DNA of 64,000 nt from NCBI GenBank assembly GCA_022750295.1, contig JAKIVZ010000008.1:27113-91112 (forward strand), written 5' to 3'. A program made the position numbers and the translations under genes. Below the pieces are notes generated by a model, which saw only the letters and a program-made list of their open reading frames with translations, was not told the DNA's origin and ran no database searches. The stretch is from Candidatus Lutacidiplasma silvani (GTDB lineage: Archaea > Thermoplasmatota > Thermoplasmata > Lutacidiplasmatales > UBA184). Below are positions 47,990 through 56,463 of this stretch, piece by piece; the first letter of the stretch is position 1; each line of letters opens with the position of its first letter.

Positions 47990-48571
47990 GTGGGCCGCTT
48001 GGTACTTTTCCTCGTCATCTCGGTCGACGGCTACATCGCGCGGCCGGACGGGGAGCTCGACTTCGAGATCCAGGATCCCGAGGTGGGGCGGACGTTCGCC
48101 GGCGCGCTCCCGAAGTCGGCCGATACGATCGTTCTCGGCCGCGCCCTCTTCCGCGGGTTCGAGCAGGCGTGGCCCGCGATGGCCGCGAGTCCGGAGAGTC
48201 CCCCCGAGCTTGTCGAGTTCGCGCGCTGGGTCGAGACGGCCACGAAGGTCGTCGTGTCGAGGAACCCGCTCGAGACGCGGTGGACGAACTCCCGCTCGGT
48301 CGTCGCGCGGGGGAACGACGACGTGCGCGCTCTGATCGCCGAGTTGAAGGCGGGAACCGACCGGGAGATCGTTTCGTTCGGCGGGGTCGAGCTCGCCCAG
48401 ACCCTCGTCCGCCTCGATCTCGTCGACGAATACCGGCTGAAGGTCCAGCCGGTGGCCCTGGGGGCCGGTCACGCGCTGTTCGACGGCCTCCGCGTTCCGC
48501 GGAAACTCCACCTGCGCGAGGCGCGCGCGTACCCGTCCGGCGTCGTCGCCGCCCGCTACGACCGCGGGTAG
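47990..48571 (+). CDS. Dihydrofolate reductase/RibD C-terminal domain-like protein
   Basis: VGRLVLFLVISVDGYIARPDGELDFEI...DTIVLGRALFRGFEQAW...SFGGVELAQTLVRLDLVDEYRLKVQPVALGAGHALFDGL. Confidence 0.9.
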   Translation: MGRLVLFLVISVDGYIARPDGELDFEIQDPEVGRTFAGALPKSADTIVLGRALFRGFEQAWPAMAASPESPPELVEFARWVETATKVVVSRNPLETRWTNSRSVVARGNDDVRALIAELKAGTDREIVSFGGVELAQTLVRLDLVDEYRLKVQPVALGAGHALFDGLRVPRKLHLREARAYPSGVVAARYDRG

Positions 48572-48669
48572 ATGGCCCCCGCGGTCCCCGGTCGTTCCCT
48601 CGGGGGCCGCCGGCCGACGGCAAGAGTTTAGGGGGAGGACTTCGCTCGTTCGAACGAGCGGCGACCTCC

Positions 48670-49053
48670 ATGCGGTTCTCCCACACCTCGATCACGGTGC
48701 GCGACCTGGAGGCGAGCCTCGCGTTCTACACCAATGTCCTTGGCCTCGAGTTCGAGCGCCGGCGCCGGATCGAGGAGAACCGGGCGGAGATCGCCTTCGT
48801 CCGCGACCCGGAGACCGGGGCCCGGGTCGAGCTCACGAAGTGGGACGACAAGCCGACGTTCGAGGTCGGCGAGCAGCTCGACCACCTCGCCTTCGACGTC
48901 CCCGACGTCGCCGCGGCCGTCGCGGCCGCCCGCGCGAAGGGCGCGCGCGTGGCGAAGGAGCCGTACTCCCTCGCCGGAGGGTCGAGCACGATCGCCTTCC
49001 TCCTCGACCCGAACGACGTCTGGATCGAACTCATCGAGCGGGCGTCCCGCTGA
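48670..49053 (+). CDS. VOC-superfamily (glyoxalase-like) protein
   Basis: MRFSHTSITVRDLEASLAFYTNVLGLEFERRRRIEENRAEIAFVRDPETGARVELTKW...DPNDVWIELIERA. Confidence 0.92.
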   Translation: MRFSHTSITVRDLEASLAFYTNVLGLEFERRRRIEENRAEIAFVRDPETGARVELTKWDDKPTFEVGEQLDHLAFDVPDVAAAVAAARAKGARVAKEPYSLAGGSSTIAFLLDPNDVWIELIERASR

Positions 49054-49063
49054 GGCCGTTCGG

Positions 49064-50347
49064 GTGAGCGTCGGGCCGGCGGCCGTCCTGCGCGACTTCG
49101 CGCCGTCCGACGGCCGGGCGCTCCGGGCGGTGTTCGGGGCGACGTTCTTCGTCCGGTTCGGGTTCGGGATCACGCTCGCGGTGTTCGCGTCGTACATCGC
49201 GAGCCGCTCGATCGGGATCGACTCGAACGCCGTCGGCACGATCGGGATCGTGAGCGCCCTGGCCCCGATCGGCGAGTTCTCGACGGTCCTCCTCTCGGGG
49301 GTCGCCGCCGACCGGTACGGGCGCTTCCGGGTCCTCTTCGCCGGCACGATCGCGGCGGCGATCCTGATGGGCGTCGTCGCCTCGACGCGCGACCCGTACG
49401 TGCTCGGCGCGGCGAACTTGGGGTTCGGGGTCGCGAGCGGCGCGATCCTGGCGGCCAGCCTCGCGGTCGTCGCCGACCGGGCCGAGGTCGAGCACCGGGG
49501 GCTCGCGATGGGTCGGTTCGATGCGGTCAACCTCCTCGGCTGGATCCTCGGCTTCGCGTTCGGGTTCGCGGCGCTCGGCTCGCTGCCGAACGACCGGCTC
49601 TGGCTCGTGTTCGTGGCCGCCGGGGCGCTCCTCGCCGCCGGGTTCGCGTTCGCCTGGCGGACGACACGGGCCGACCCGGAGACGATGGCCGGCCGGGCGA
49701 CCCTCGACATCCGGTTCCTCATCCGGACCGCGCTCCGCCGCGATGTCCTGGTCGTCACGCTGCCGTGGCTCGTGATCTATCTCCTGCTCGGGACCCTGTT
49801 CGTGTTCCTCGGTTCGGCCGCGACGGGCGACGGGATCTCCCCCCTCGTGCTCGCCGCCGTCATCGGGGTTGGCGGCTCGCTCCTCCTCGTCACCCAGCCG
49901 CTCTTCGGCCGGATGGCCGACCGGTACGGGCGACTCCGGCTCATGGCCATCGGAACGGTCGGGTTCGTCGGCGTGCTCCTCGGAGCCGCCTGGCTCGCGA
50001 CGGACGGATTTTCCTATCCCGCGGTGGGGCTCGTGGGGATCAGCGTCCTGCCCGCGCTCGCCTACGGTCCCGCGGCCCTCGCGGCCCTCGCCGACCTGAG
50101 CCGGGCGCTCTCCCGCGCGACGACGATGGGGATCTACACCCTGACGATCGCCCTCGGGATGTTGATCGGCCTGCTCGCGTCGACGTCGCTGTACTCCCGG
50201 TACGGCGCGCGGGGGCTCGACGCCTTCTTCGGGGTCGTGGCGGTCCTGCTGATCGCCCTCACGGTGATCCGGATCCGCGACGTCCAGCGCGCCGCGGCCC
50301 CGTTCGCGGGCCCCACGGCGACGCCGCCGCCGCCCCCGACCGCGTAG
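49064..50347 (+). CDS. MFS transporter
   Basis: 12-TM-like hydrophobic pattern; ADRYGRFRVLFAGTIAAAILMGV...GRMADRYGRLRLMAIGTVGFVGVLLGAAWL. Confidence 0.92.
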   Translation: MSVGPAAVLRDFAPSDGRALRAVFGATFFVRFGFGITLAVFASYIASRSIGIDSNAVGTIGIVSALAPIGEFSTVLLSGVAADRYGRFRVLFAGTIAAAILMGVVASTRDPYVLGAANLGFGVASGAILAASLAVVADRAEVEHRGLAMGRFDAVNLLGWILGFAFGFAALGSLPNDRLWLVFVAAGALLAAGFAFAWRTTRADPETMAGRATLDIRFLIRTALRRDVLVVTLPWLVIYLLLGTLFVFLGSAATGDGISPLVLAAVIGVGGSLLLVTQPLFGRMADRYGRLRLMAIGTVGFVGVLLGAAWLATDGFSYPAVGLVGISVLPALAYGPAALAALADLSRALSRATTMGIYTLTIALGMLIGLLASTSLYSRYGARGLDAFFGVVAVLLIALTVIRIRDVQRAAAPFAGPTATPPPPPTA

Positions 50348-50351
50348 GCGG

Positions 50352-51236
50352 CTACGACTCCGGCTCGATCACGAGGTGCCGGATCGCCGGGAACGCCTGG
50401 CGAAGCGAGAGGGAGACCTGGTCGATCGCCGCCTCGATCTGGTCGGTGTTCAGCCCGTCCTGGAAATTCACCCGGAGCGCGACGAGGATGTCTTCCGGGC
50501 CCAGCATCATCGACTGGAACCCCCGGACCCGTCGGACCCGGGGGTCCTTCTCGACGAGCTGCAGGATCGTCCGCGCCTGCTCCGGGGAGACCGCCTTCCC
50601 GACGAGGAGCGGCCGGCTCTCGGCCGCCAGGAGGACCCCGGTGAGGAACAGGAGGATCCCGACGCCGAACGCGGCGATCCCGTCGACGATCGTCTTGCCG
50701 GTGACCTCCACGATGGCGATCCCGATGAACGCGACGATCGACCCGCCGACCGAGACGATGTCCTGGTAGAAGATCGTCTTCAACCCCTGGTGGGCCGACT
50801 CGAGGAGGGCGCTCACCGTCTCCTGGCCGCGCCGGAGCTCCCGGAGGGTCACGAGGATCCCGACCGCGCTGAGGGCGAGCGTCGCGCCGACCACGGCGAG
50901 CGACGCGGGGAGGTCGGAGACCGGGCCGGGGTGGGCGATCTGGCCCCACGAATCGAACATCACGAGGAGCCCGGACCCCGTGAACGTCACGAGCGAGCCG
51001 GTGAACGACCAGAAGAACCGTTCCTTCCCGTACCCGAACGGATGGTCGTACGACGGGGGCCGCTGGGAGGCGACGAACCCCCAGAGGATCAGCGCCCCCC
51101 CGATCAAGTCGGTGATCGTGTAGATCGCCTGGGAGAGGACGGCGTGGCTGCCCCCGACGATCGCGATCCAGAGATTGACGACGAACAGGATGGCCGAGAG
51201 GACGACGGTGGCACCGATGATCACCTGGGGGCGCAT
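50352..51236 (-). CDS. Cation diffusion facilitator family transporter
   Basis: VLSAILFVVNLWIAIVGGSHAVLSQAIYTITDLIGGALILWGFVASQRPPSYDHPFGYGKERFFWSF...; C-terminal cytoplasmic domain. Confidence 0.9.
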   Translation of the reverse strand: MRPQVIIGATVVLSAILFVVNLWIAIVGGSHAVLSQAIYTITDLIGGALILWGFVASQRPPSYDHPFGYGKERFFWSFTGSLVTFTGSGLLVMFDSWGQIAHPGPVSDLPASLAVVGATLALSAVGILVTLRELRRGQETVSALLESAHQGLKTIFYQDIVSVGGSIVAFIGIAIVEVTGKTIVDGIAAFGVGILLFLTGVLLAAESRPLLVGKAVSPEQARTILQLVEKDPRVRRVRGFQSMMLGPEDILVALRVNFQDGLNTDQIEAAIDQVSLSLRQAFPAIRHLVIEPES

Positions 51237-51319
51237 CGGGGGAACTCGACCTCCCGTTCCTTAGCGGGGTCGGCGGTTAATCGTTCGCGTCGCGGTGGGA
51301 ACGGCCGACGGCGGCCGCC

Positions 51320-51991
51320 TCACTCGATCTCCCGCTGCCGGCCGTCGCGCGACCCGAAGTGGACCCACCCCTGGTTGGTGTCGAGGGTGAGCGACCCGTC
51401 GACGCGGGCCTGCTTCGTGCCACGGGCGATCACGAACTCGGCCTGGAACCGGTGCCGCGACAATCGGTCCCCGTCCTGGCTGAGGCACTGGGCCCGGATC
51501 GCCTCGACCTTCTGCCAGTGGACCTCCACGAACCGTCCGACCAGGACCGAGGGCGCGTAATCGATCTCGGCCCCGTCGAGGAGCATCCGGACGTCGCGGA
51601 CGACCTCCGGGGAGCAGTTGTAGAGGAACAGCCGCCACGAGCCGGTCGCGAGCACCGGGGACGCGCCGAACTCGGGCTCGACCTCCTTCCGCTGTCGCTC
51701 CCCCACGGGCCAGACGTACGGGAAGAGCTGGCCGTGGGTCGATTGGCCCCCCCGGCCACGGCTCCCCGACCGCCACCTCTGGATCGCCCGGAGGCGGGAG
51801 CGGAACTTGGGGGTCTCCTCGGCCCACGTGCCGTAGGCGACGGGGCTCCGGGACGCGAGCTCCCGCTCGACGGCGGCGGCGCTGCGCTTCGGGTCGTCCC
51901 GCTCGAGGGTCTGGACGATCCGCTCGAGTTCGACCTTGTGTTGTCGCGACATCGTCAGAGCTGCGACGGGTGTCGCAGTATCGTGCGACAT
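51320..51991 (-). CDS. Hypothetical protein (start 51991 or 51952)
   Basis: MSRQHKVELERIVQTLERDDPKRSAAAVERELASRSPVAYGTWAEETPKFRSRLRAIQRWRSG...; palindrome-rich upstream region. Confidence 0.65.
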   Translation of the reverse strand: MSHDTATPVAALTMSRQHKVELERIVQTLERDDPKRSAAAVERELASRSPVAYGTWAEETPKFRSRLRAIQRWRSGSRGRGGQSTHGQLFPYVWPVGERQRKEVEPEFGASPVLATGSWRLFLYNCSPEVVRDVRMLLDGAEIDYAPSVLVGRFVEVHWQKVEAIRAQCLSQDGDRLSRHRFQAEFVIARGTKQARVDGSLTLDTNQGWVHFGSRDGRQREIE

Positions 51992-52161
51992 ACTACTTAG
52001 ACCCTTTCCTGATGAGAAACGGGGCGACGGCGCGACACCGGAGCCGAAACGTCGACACATACAGTATGTCTGCAGGTGGGCCGCATGGAGCCACAACGAG
52101 TCCGAAACCCCAACACGCCCGAGCCGATCGTCGACTTCCCGCGCCCGGAGGCCCCGTGGTG

Positions 52162-52401
52162 ATGAACCTCTCCGTCCTCGAGCGCGACCTCGTTGCGATG
52201 GCGGACTCGTTCGAGAGCCACCTGCGTGGCTGTGCGGTCTGCCTGTCCGACGGCGGGTCGTTCTGCGTGGAGGGGCGGTTCTTCCGCGAGGACGCGGAAG
52301 AGATCCGCACCGCCCTCGCGGCGTACCGCTACGCCGAGGACCGCGGCCGGTTCGCCGCCGCGGTCACCCGCCGCCGGTACCCCCAGGAGGTCGGCGCATG
52401 A
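52162..52401 (+). CDS. Small hypothetical protein
   Basis: MNLSVLERDLVAMADSFESHLRGCAVCLSDGGSFCVEGRFFREDAEEIRTALAAYRYAEDRGRFAAAVTRRRYPQEVGA; ATGA overlap with next gene. Confidence 0.6.
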   Translation: MNLSVLERDLVAMADSFESHLRGCAVCLSDGGSFCVEGRFFREDAEEIRTALAAYRYAEDRGRFAAAVTRRRYPQEVGA

Positions 52402-52829
52402 CGGTCGGTCGCCGGGCCCGCCCGGGGCTCCTCGTCGCCGGCGTCCTCGGCGCCGTCTTCGCCCTCGCCCTCCTCGGGGTCGCGGGCGTCGGGTCGACAT
52501 CCGCGGCCGCCTCGGGGTCGAACGCGGGGCTCGGGACCGCCACGGCCGCGTCGTGCCCCAGCACGGTGCAGACGACGTTCTCGCCCACGCTCCCCGTCGC
52601 CGGACTCCCGCTGACGGTGCACGTGAACGTCACGTTCCAGGCGGGCGCCTCCTCCGCGTGCTCCCACGTGGACCGGATCAGCGTCCTCGGGCTCCCCCTG
52701 GGCTGCGGGATCGACACCGCGACCACGTTCCTGTGCGTCCCGCACGCCATCGGGAACTTCCAAGTCCTCACCGGCGTGACCGCGCTGAACACCGTGACCA
52801 CGACGACGGACACGCTGGTGGTCCGCTAA
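52398..52829 (+). CDS. Secreted hypothetical protein
   Basis: Signal peptide ARPGLLVAGVLGAVFALALLGVAGVGSTSAAA; cysteine-containing beta-rich mature region. Confidence 0.65.
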   Translation: MTVGRRARPGLLVAGVLGAVFALALLGVAGVGSTSAAASGSNAGLGTATAASCPSTVQTTFSPTLPVAGLPLTVHVNVTFQAGASSACSHVDRISVLGLPLGCGIDTATTFLCVPHAIGNFQVLTGVTALNTVTTTTDTLVVR

Positions 52830-53018
52830 GGCCACCGGCGTCCCGGGAACGACCAACCACTTCCTGCCTCTGACCAACCCCGGGGGGGGCCGCACCCGCG
52901 GTCCCCCCTTCCAGGGCTGGCGATTTTTCGGGCCCACGGAATCGGCGTACCGCCGCCGCTCGGCGGGGCAAACCGGAGACACCTTAATTTGGCCGAACGG
53001 TGCTTCGTCCCGACGGTC

Positions 53019-53990
53019 ATGGTCGATTCCGCGAGCCGCCCCGTCGCCGCGTCCGCCCCGGTTCCCGGATCTCCCGCTCCGGTCCGCCCCCGTCGGCCGA
53101 CCCTCACCGAAATGGGCCTGTCCCCGGGGAAGCGGGCGCGGCTGAAGCGGCTCCTCTACCACCACGGACCGGGCGGCGGGACCCTGCTCGTGCTTCCGAT
53201 CGACCAGGGACTGGAGCACGGCCCGGTCGATTTCTTCGTCAACCCGGACGCCGAGGATCCGTCGTACCAGTTCCGTCTCGCCCGGGACGGCCGGTTCAGC
53301 GCGATCGCGCTCCACATCGGTCTCGCGGAGCGGTACTTCCACGAGTACGCGGGCGACGTACCGTTGATCCTCAAACTGAACGGCAAGACCTCGATCCCGT
53401 CCGACGCCCAATCGTTCAGCCCCCTCACCGGCACCGTCGAGGACGCGGTCCGGCTCGGCGCCGATGCCGTCGGGTACACCGTCTACGTCGGCTCGCCGGC
53501 GCAGGACCGGGACTTCGAGCAGTTCCGTCAGGTCCGCGCGGAGGCGGACCGGCTCGGGATGCCCGTCATCGTCTGGGCGTACCCCCGGGGCGAAGCGGTC
53601 GGGAAGAAGGGCGGCAAGGAGAGCCTCTACGCGATCGACTACGCGGCGCGGGTCGCCCTTGAGCTGGGCGCGGACATCGTGAAGCTCAACTATCCGGTCG
53701 CGTCGGAGAAGGACAAGGAGAGCCCCGCCCCGTACAACACGCTCACGCTCTCCCCGGACGACGCGTTCCGAAAGGTCGTCGTCTCGGCCGGTCGGGCGCT
53801 CGTCCTCGTCTCGGGCGGGGAGAAGGTCGGCGACGCCGAGCTCCTCACCAAGGTCCGCTCCTCGATGCACGCGGGGGCGACCGGGATCATCTTCGGGCGC
53901 AACCTGTGGCAGCGACCGTTCGACCAGGCGCTCTCGCTCACCCACGAACTCCATGCGATCTTCCGGGAGTACGCCGAGCCCGTCGCGTAG
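53019..53990 (+). CDS. Class I (DhnA-type) fructose-bisphosphate aldolase
   Basis: LLVLPIDQGLEHGPVDFFVNPDAEDPSYQFRLARDGRFSAIALHIGLAERYF...PLILKLNGKTSIPSD...ADIVKLNYP...VLVSGGEKVGDAELL...GIIFGRNLWQRP. Confidence 0.95.
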   Translation: MVDSASRPVAASAPVPGSPAPVRPRRPTLTEMGLSPGKRARLKRLLYHHGPGGGTLLVLPIDQGLEHGPVDFFVNPDAEDPSYQFRLARDGRFSAIALHIGLAERYFHEYAGDVPLILKLNGKTSIPSDAQSFSPLTGTVEDAVRLGADAVGYTVYVGSPAQDRDFEQFRQVRAEADRLGMPVIVWAYPRGEAVGKKGGKESLYAIDYAARVALELGADIVKLNYPVASEKDKESPAPYNTLTLSPDDAFRKVVVSAGRALVLVSGGEKVGDAELLTKVRSSMHAGATGIIFGRNLWQRPFDQALSLTHELHAIFREYAEPVA

Positions 53991-54537
53991 GACCGAGGTC
54001 CCGCTCCTCATCGTCCTCGCCGGGGAGGACGACCCCCGGCACTGCTCGGGGCGGCGGCTCCTCCGTTCGGGCGACGCGACGAACGTGCCGATCGGGCGAC
54101 CGCCGTCCTCCCGGGCCGTCCTCCTGGACCCCCACGCCGAGATCCCCCTCAGCCGGGCCGACCGGGGGGCGGCGCTCGCCGGGGGCGTCGTCGTCATCGA
54201 TTGCTCGTGGAACCGGATCGGCCGGAACGGCCAGTATCCGGTGGAGATCCCCTGGCTCGGTCGGATGGCGGTTCGACGCCGATTGCCGTGGCTCGTGGCG
54301 GCCAACCCTCAGCACCACGGCCGGCTGGCCGAACTGAACACCGTCGAGGCGCTCGCCGCCTCGCTGTTCGTCCTAGGGGAACCCGCCCGGGCCCGACGTC
54401 TCCTCGAACCGTTCGCCGGCGGGTCCACGTTCTTCGACCTCAACGCCGCCCCCCTCGCGGCGTACGACCACGCCGAAGCGGCCGCGGGGATCCTCGCGGC
54501 CGAATCGGCGGCGTGGGGAGCCGGGCCCGCGCCGTAG
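53953..54537 (+). CDS. Tsr3-type rRNA aminocarboxypropyltransferase (DUF367)
   Basis: LIVLAGEDDPRHCSGRRLLRSGDA...AVLLDPHAEIPLSRADR...VVIDCSWNRIG...RRRLPWLVAANPQHHGRLAELNTVEALAASLFVLGE. Confidence 0.92.
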   Translation: MRSSGSTPSPSRRTEVPLLIVLAGEDDPRHCSGRRLLRSGDATNVPIGRPPSSRAVLLDPHAEIPLSRADRGAALAGGVVVIDCSWNRIGRNGQYPVEIPWLGRMAVRRRLPWLVAANPQHHGRLAELNTVEALAASLFVLGEPARARRLLEPFAGGSTFFDLNAAPLAAYDHAEAAAGILAAESAAWGAGPAP

Positions 54538-54582
54538 CGACTCGCGCCCGCCCCGACCGCCGGACTCATCTTCGGCGAGCCG

Positions 54583-55074
54583 ATGTCCGGGTCGATGCAG
54601 TCCCGAGCCGACCACGGCGGCTGGGTCGACACGGAGGGCGTGCCCCCGTTCCTCCTCTTCCTCTGGGTCGGCGGCGCGGTGGTCGCGGTCATTGTTCTTG
54701 GGGTCGCGTTCGGACTCGACCTCCTCCAGCCCCGACTCGGCTTCGGCGGCTCGGTGGCGCTGGTCGCGCTGGTCGCGGTGGGCGACCTCGCGCCGGACCT
54801 CTTCCTCACGAACCTCCTCCGACCGAAGTCGATCCGGCCGGAGCCGGAGGGGATCGAGGTGCGGCCGATGTTCGGCCCGGTCCGGCGTCTTCGGTGGACC
54901 GACACCCGGATTCTATCCCCGGCCGGGACCGCCGGCTTCTCGACGCTCCAAATCGGGGGTGGGACCGGGACGCCCACGTCTGCGTTCTTCCTAAGTCCGG
55001 CGCAATCGATGGCGATCCGGTCGAGCCCGTTCCGCCCCACGCAGTGGTCGGAATCCGAGCCGGCCCCGTCGTAG
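54583..55074 (+). CDS. Membrane protein, unknown
   Basis: GGWVDTEGVPPFLLFLWVGGAVVAVIVLGVAFGLDLLQPRLGFGGSVALVALVAVGDLAPDLFLTNLLRPKSIRPEPEGIEVRPMFGPVRRLRWTDTRILSPAG. Confidence 0.65.
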   Translation: MSGSMQSRADHGGWVDTEGVPPFLLFLWVGGAVVAVIVLGVAFGLDLLQPRLGFGGSVALVALVAVGDLAPDLFLTNLLRPKSIRPEPEGIEVRPMFGPVRRLRWTDTRILSPAGTAGFSTLQIGGGTGTPTSAFFLSPAQSMAIRSSPFRPTQWSESEPAPS

Positions 55075-55104
55075 GGGTCGAGTCGGGACCGGCGACCCGC
55101 GGCC

Positions 55105-55947
55105 CTACTCGTCGCTCGGCTCGAGACGCTCGACGGTCACCGACTTCGACGAATCGACGGCCCGGTCGAGCGGGACCCGCGCGTACAGGACCCCTCCGTA
55201 CCGCTCGTAGGTGCGGCTCGTGTGGAGCGTGAGGCACCGACCGCCGAACACCCACCGTCCGGCCAGGTCCGGGTCGTGGCCCCGAAGGAACAGGCGGGTG
55301 CCGCTCCGCTGGAGGAACCGGACCAGGTCGGCTTCTTGGAACGGCGGAACGACGCCGCGGCGAGCCCGCGACGCTCCGCACTCGCCCCAGCCGACGTCGA
55401 GCGCGAGGTCGGCCTCGGAACCCTCGAACAGGCTCTCCCACGGCCCGTCCGAGCTCGGGTTCGGGAATCCTCCGTGGGCGAAGTACACCCCGCTCGGGGA
55501 GACGGCGGCGAACGGGCCACGCTCCAATAGGGCAAGGATCCGGTGGTACCGCTCGTCGTCGGGCCCCCACAGCGTGTCGACCTCTTCCGGCAGGTCGTGG
55601 GGGAGGACCCCGATCAGCCGGTGGAGCTCGTGGTTTCCCTTGACGAGAACGACCCGCTCGGGATACCGGCCGGCCAGCCCGAGGAGGTAGAGGGCGTTCG
55701 CGACCGAGCCTTGGCCGCAGTCGTCCGGGGCCCGGTCGACGTAGTCCCCGAGCCCGATCAACATCCGGTCCCCGGGGCCGTCGAGCGCCTGGGCGACGAC
55801 CCGACGCGTGGACCGCCAGTCGCCGTGGGTGTCGCCGAACACCACCGCCTCCGAGTATGGTCGCGCGGGAAGCCGGACGAGCCGCGGGGCGACGGGCACC
55901 TCCCGTTCCAGCCGGTCGAGCAGCTCGTCGGCCGCCTCGGGGGTCAG
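55105..55947 (-). CDS. Metallophosphoesterase (Ser/Thr phosphatase-like); canonical start GTG 55899, possible CTG start 55947
   Basis: EAVVFGDTHGDWRSTRRVVAQALDGPGDRMLIGLGDYVDRAPDDCGQGSVANALYLLGLAGRYPERVVLVKGNHELHRL; in-frame protein-like extension LTPEAADELLDRLERE upstream. Confidence 0.88.
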   Translation of the reverse strand: MTPEAADELLDRLEREVPVAPRLVRLPARPYSEAVVFGDTHGDWRSTRRVVAQALDGPGDRMLIGLGDYVDRAPDDCGQGSVANALYLLGLAGRYPERVVLVKGNHELHRLIGVLPHDLPEEVDTLWGPDDERYHRILALLERGPFAAVSPSGVYFAHGGFPNPSSDGPWESLFEGSEADLALDVGWGECGASRARRGVVPPFQEADLVRFLQRSGTRLFLRGHDPDLAGRWVFGGRCLTLHTSRTYERYGGVLYARVPLDRAVDSSKSVTVERLEPSDE

Positions 55948-56207
55948 GGAGAGGATCTCCTCCGGGGTCGGCGGCGGGGCGCCGCCGGGGAGGGCGCTAG
56001 GCAGAGCCCCCCCCGGCGCGAACGGCGAATGCGGGGGGCCGGAGTTTCCGCGCGCCGGTCGGGGACCGGCGCGCGTTTGAACCGGCGCATGCCCTAGGCA
56101 ACAGGGTCCTAAGCCCTGCCTCGAAAGCCCCGGCCGACGACCGGACCGGATTGGCCGAGCTGGAGCACCCCCGCATCGTGACGCCGCTCGCGCGGCAAGA
56201 GGAAGAG

Positions 56208-56314
56208 TAGCCCCGGCAGGAGTTTCGGCCCCCGGCAGTACCCCGCCGGCCGGCGTTCGAACCTGCGTCGCGAGATCCAGAGTCTCGCATGATTGGCCAC
56301 TACACTACGGGGCT
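56208..56314 (-). tRNA. tRNA-Gln(CTG) with a 34-nt intron in the T-loop (59/60)
   Basis: Exon 1 (56314-56256) AGCCCCGTAGTGTAGTGGCCAATCATGCGAGACTCTGGATCTCGCGACGCAGGTTCGAA; intron 56255-56222; exon 2 (56221-56208) TCCTGCCGGGGCTA. Spliced molecule restores acceptor AGCCCCG/CGGGGCT and T-arm GCAGG-TTCGAAT-CCTGC. Confidence 0.88.
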
Positions 56315-56463
56315 ACGACCGACCGAGCGACGGGTCGTTCATAAACGTTGCCCGACGGGGCCATTCGAACCCGCCCGGTCGACGGCCGCGACGCCGTCGC
56401 TGATGCGAGAAATCAATTATACTCCGGCTCGGTCGCTCCTCCGATCCGAGCGCCGGGGAACGG

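Noticed and set aside
55998-56020. C8 homopolymer as a frameshift site in the metallophosphoesterase 5' region
   Set aside because: Upstream frame is not convincingly protein-like; the CTG/GTG start explanation is simpler, though a sequencing error cannot be excluded.
56222-56255. Alternative reading of CGGGGTAC inside the intron as the tRNA-Gln 3' end
   Set aside because: It gives mismatched T-stem (GCAGG vs GCCGG) and acceptor (AGCCCCG vs CGGGGTA); the downstream CCTGCCGGGGCTA pairs perfectly.
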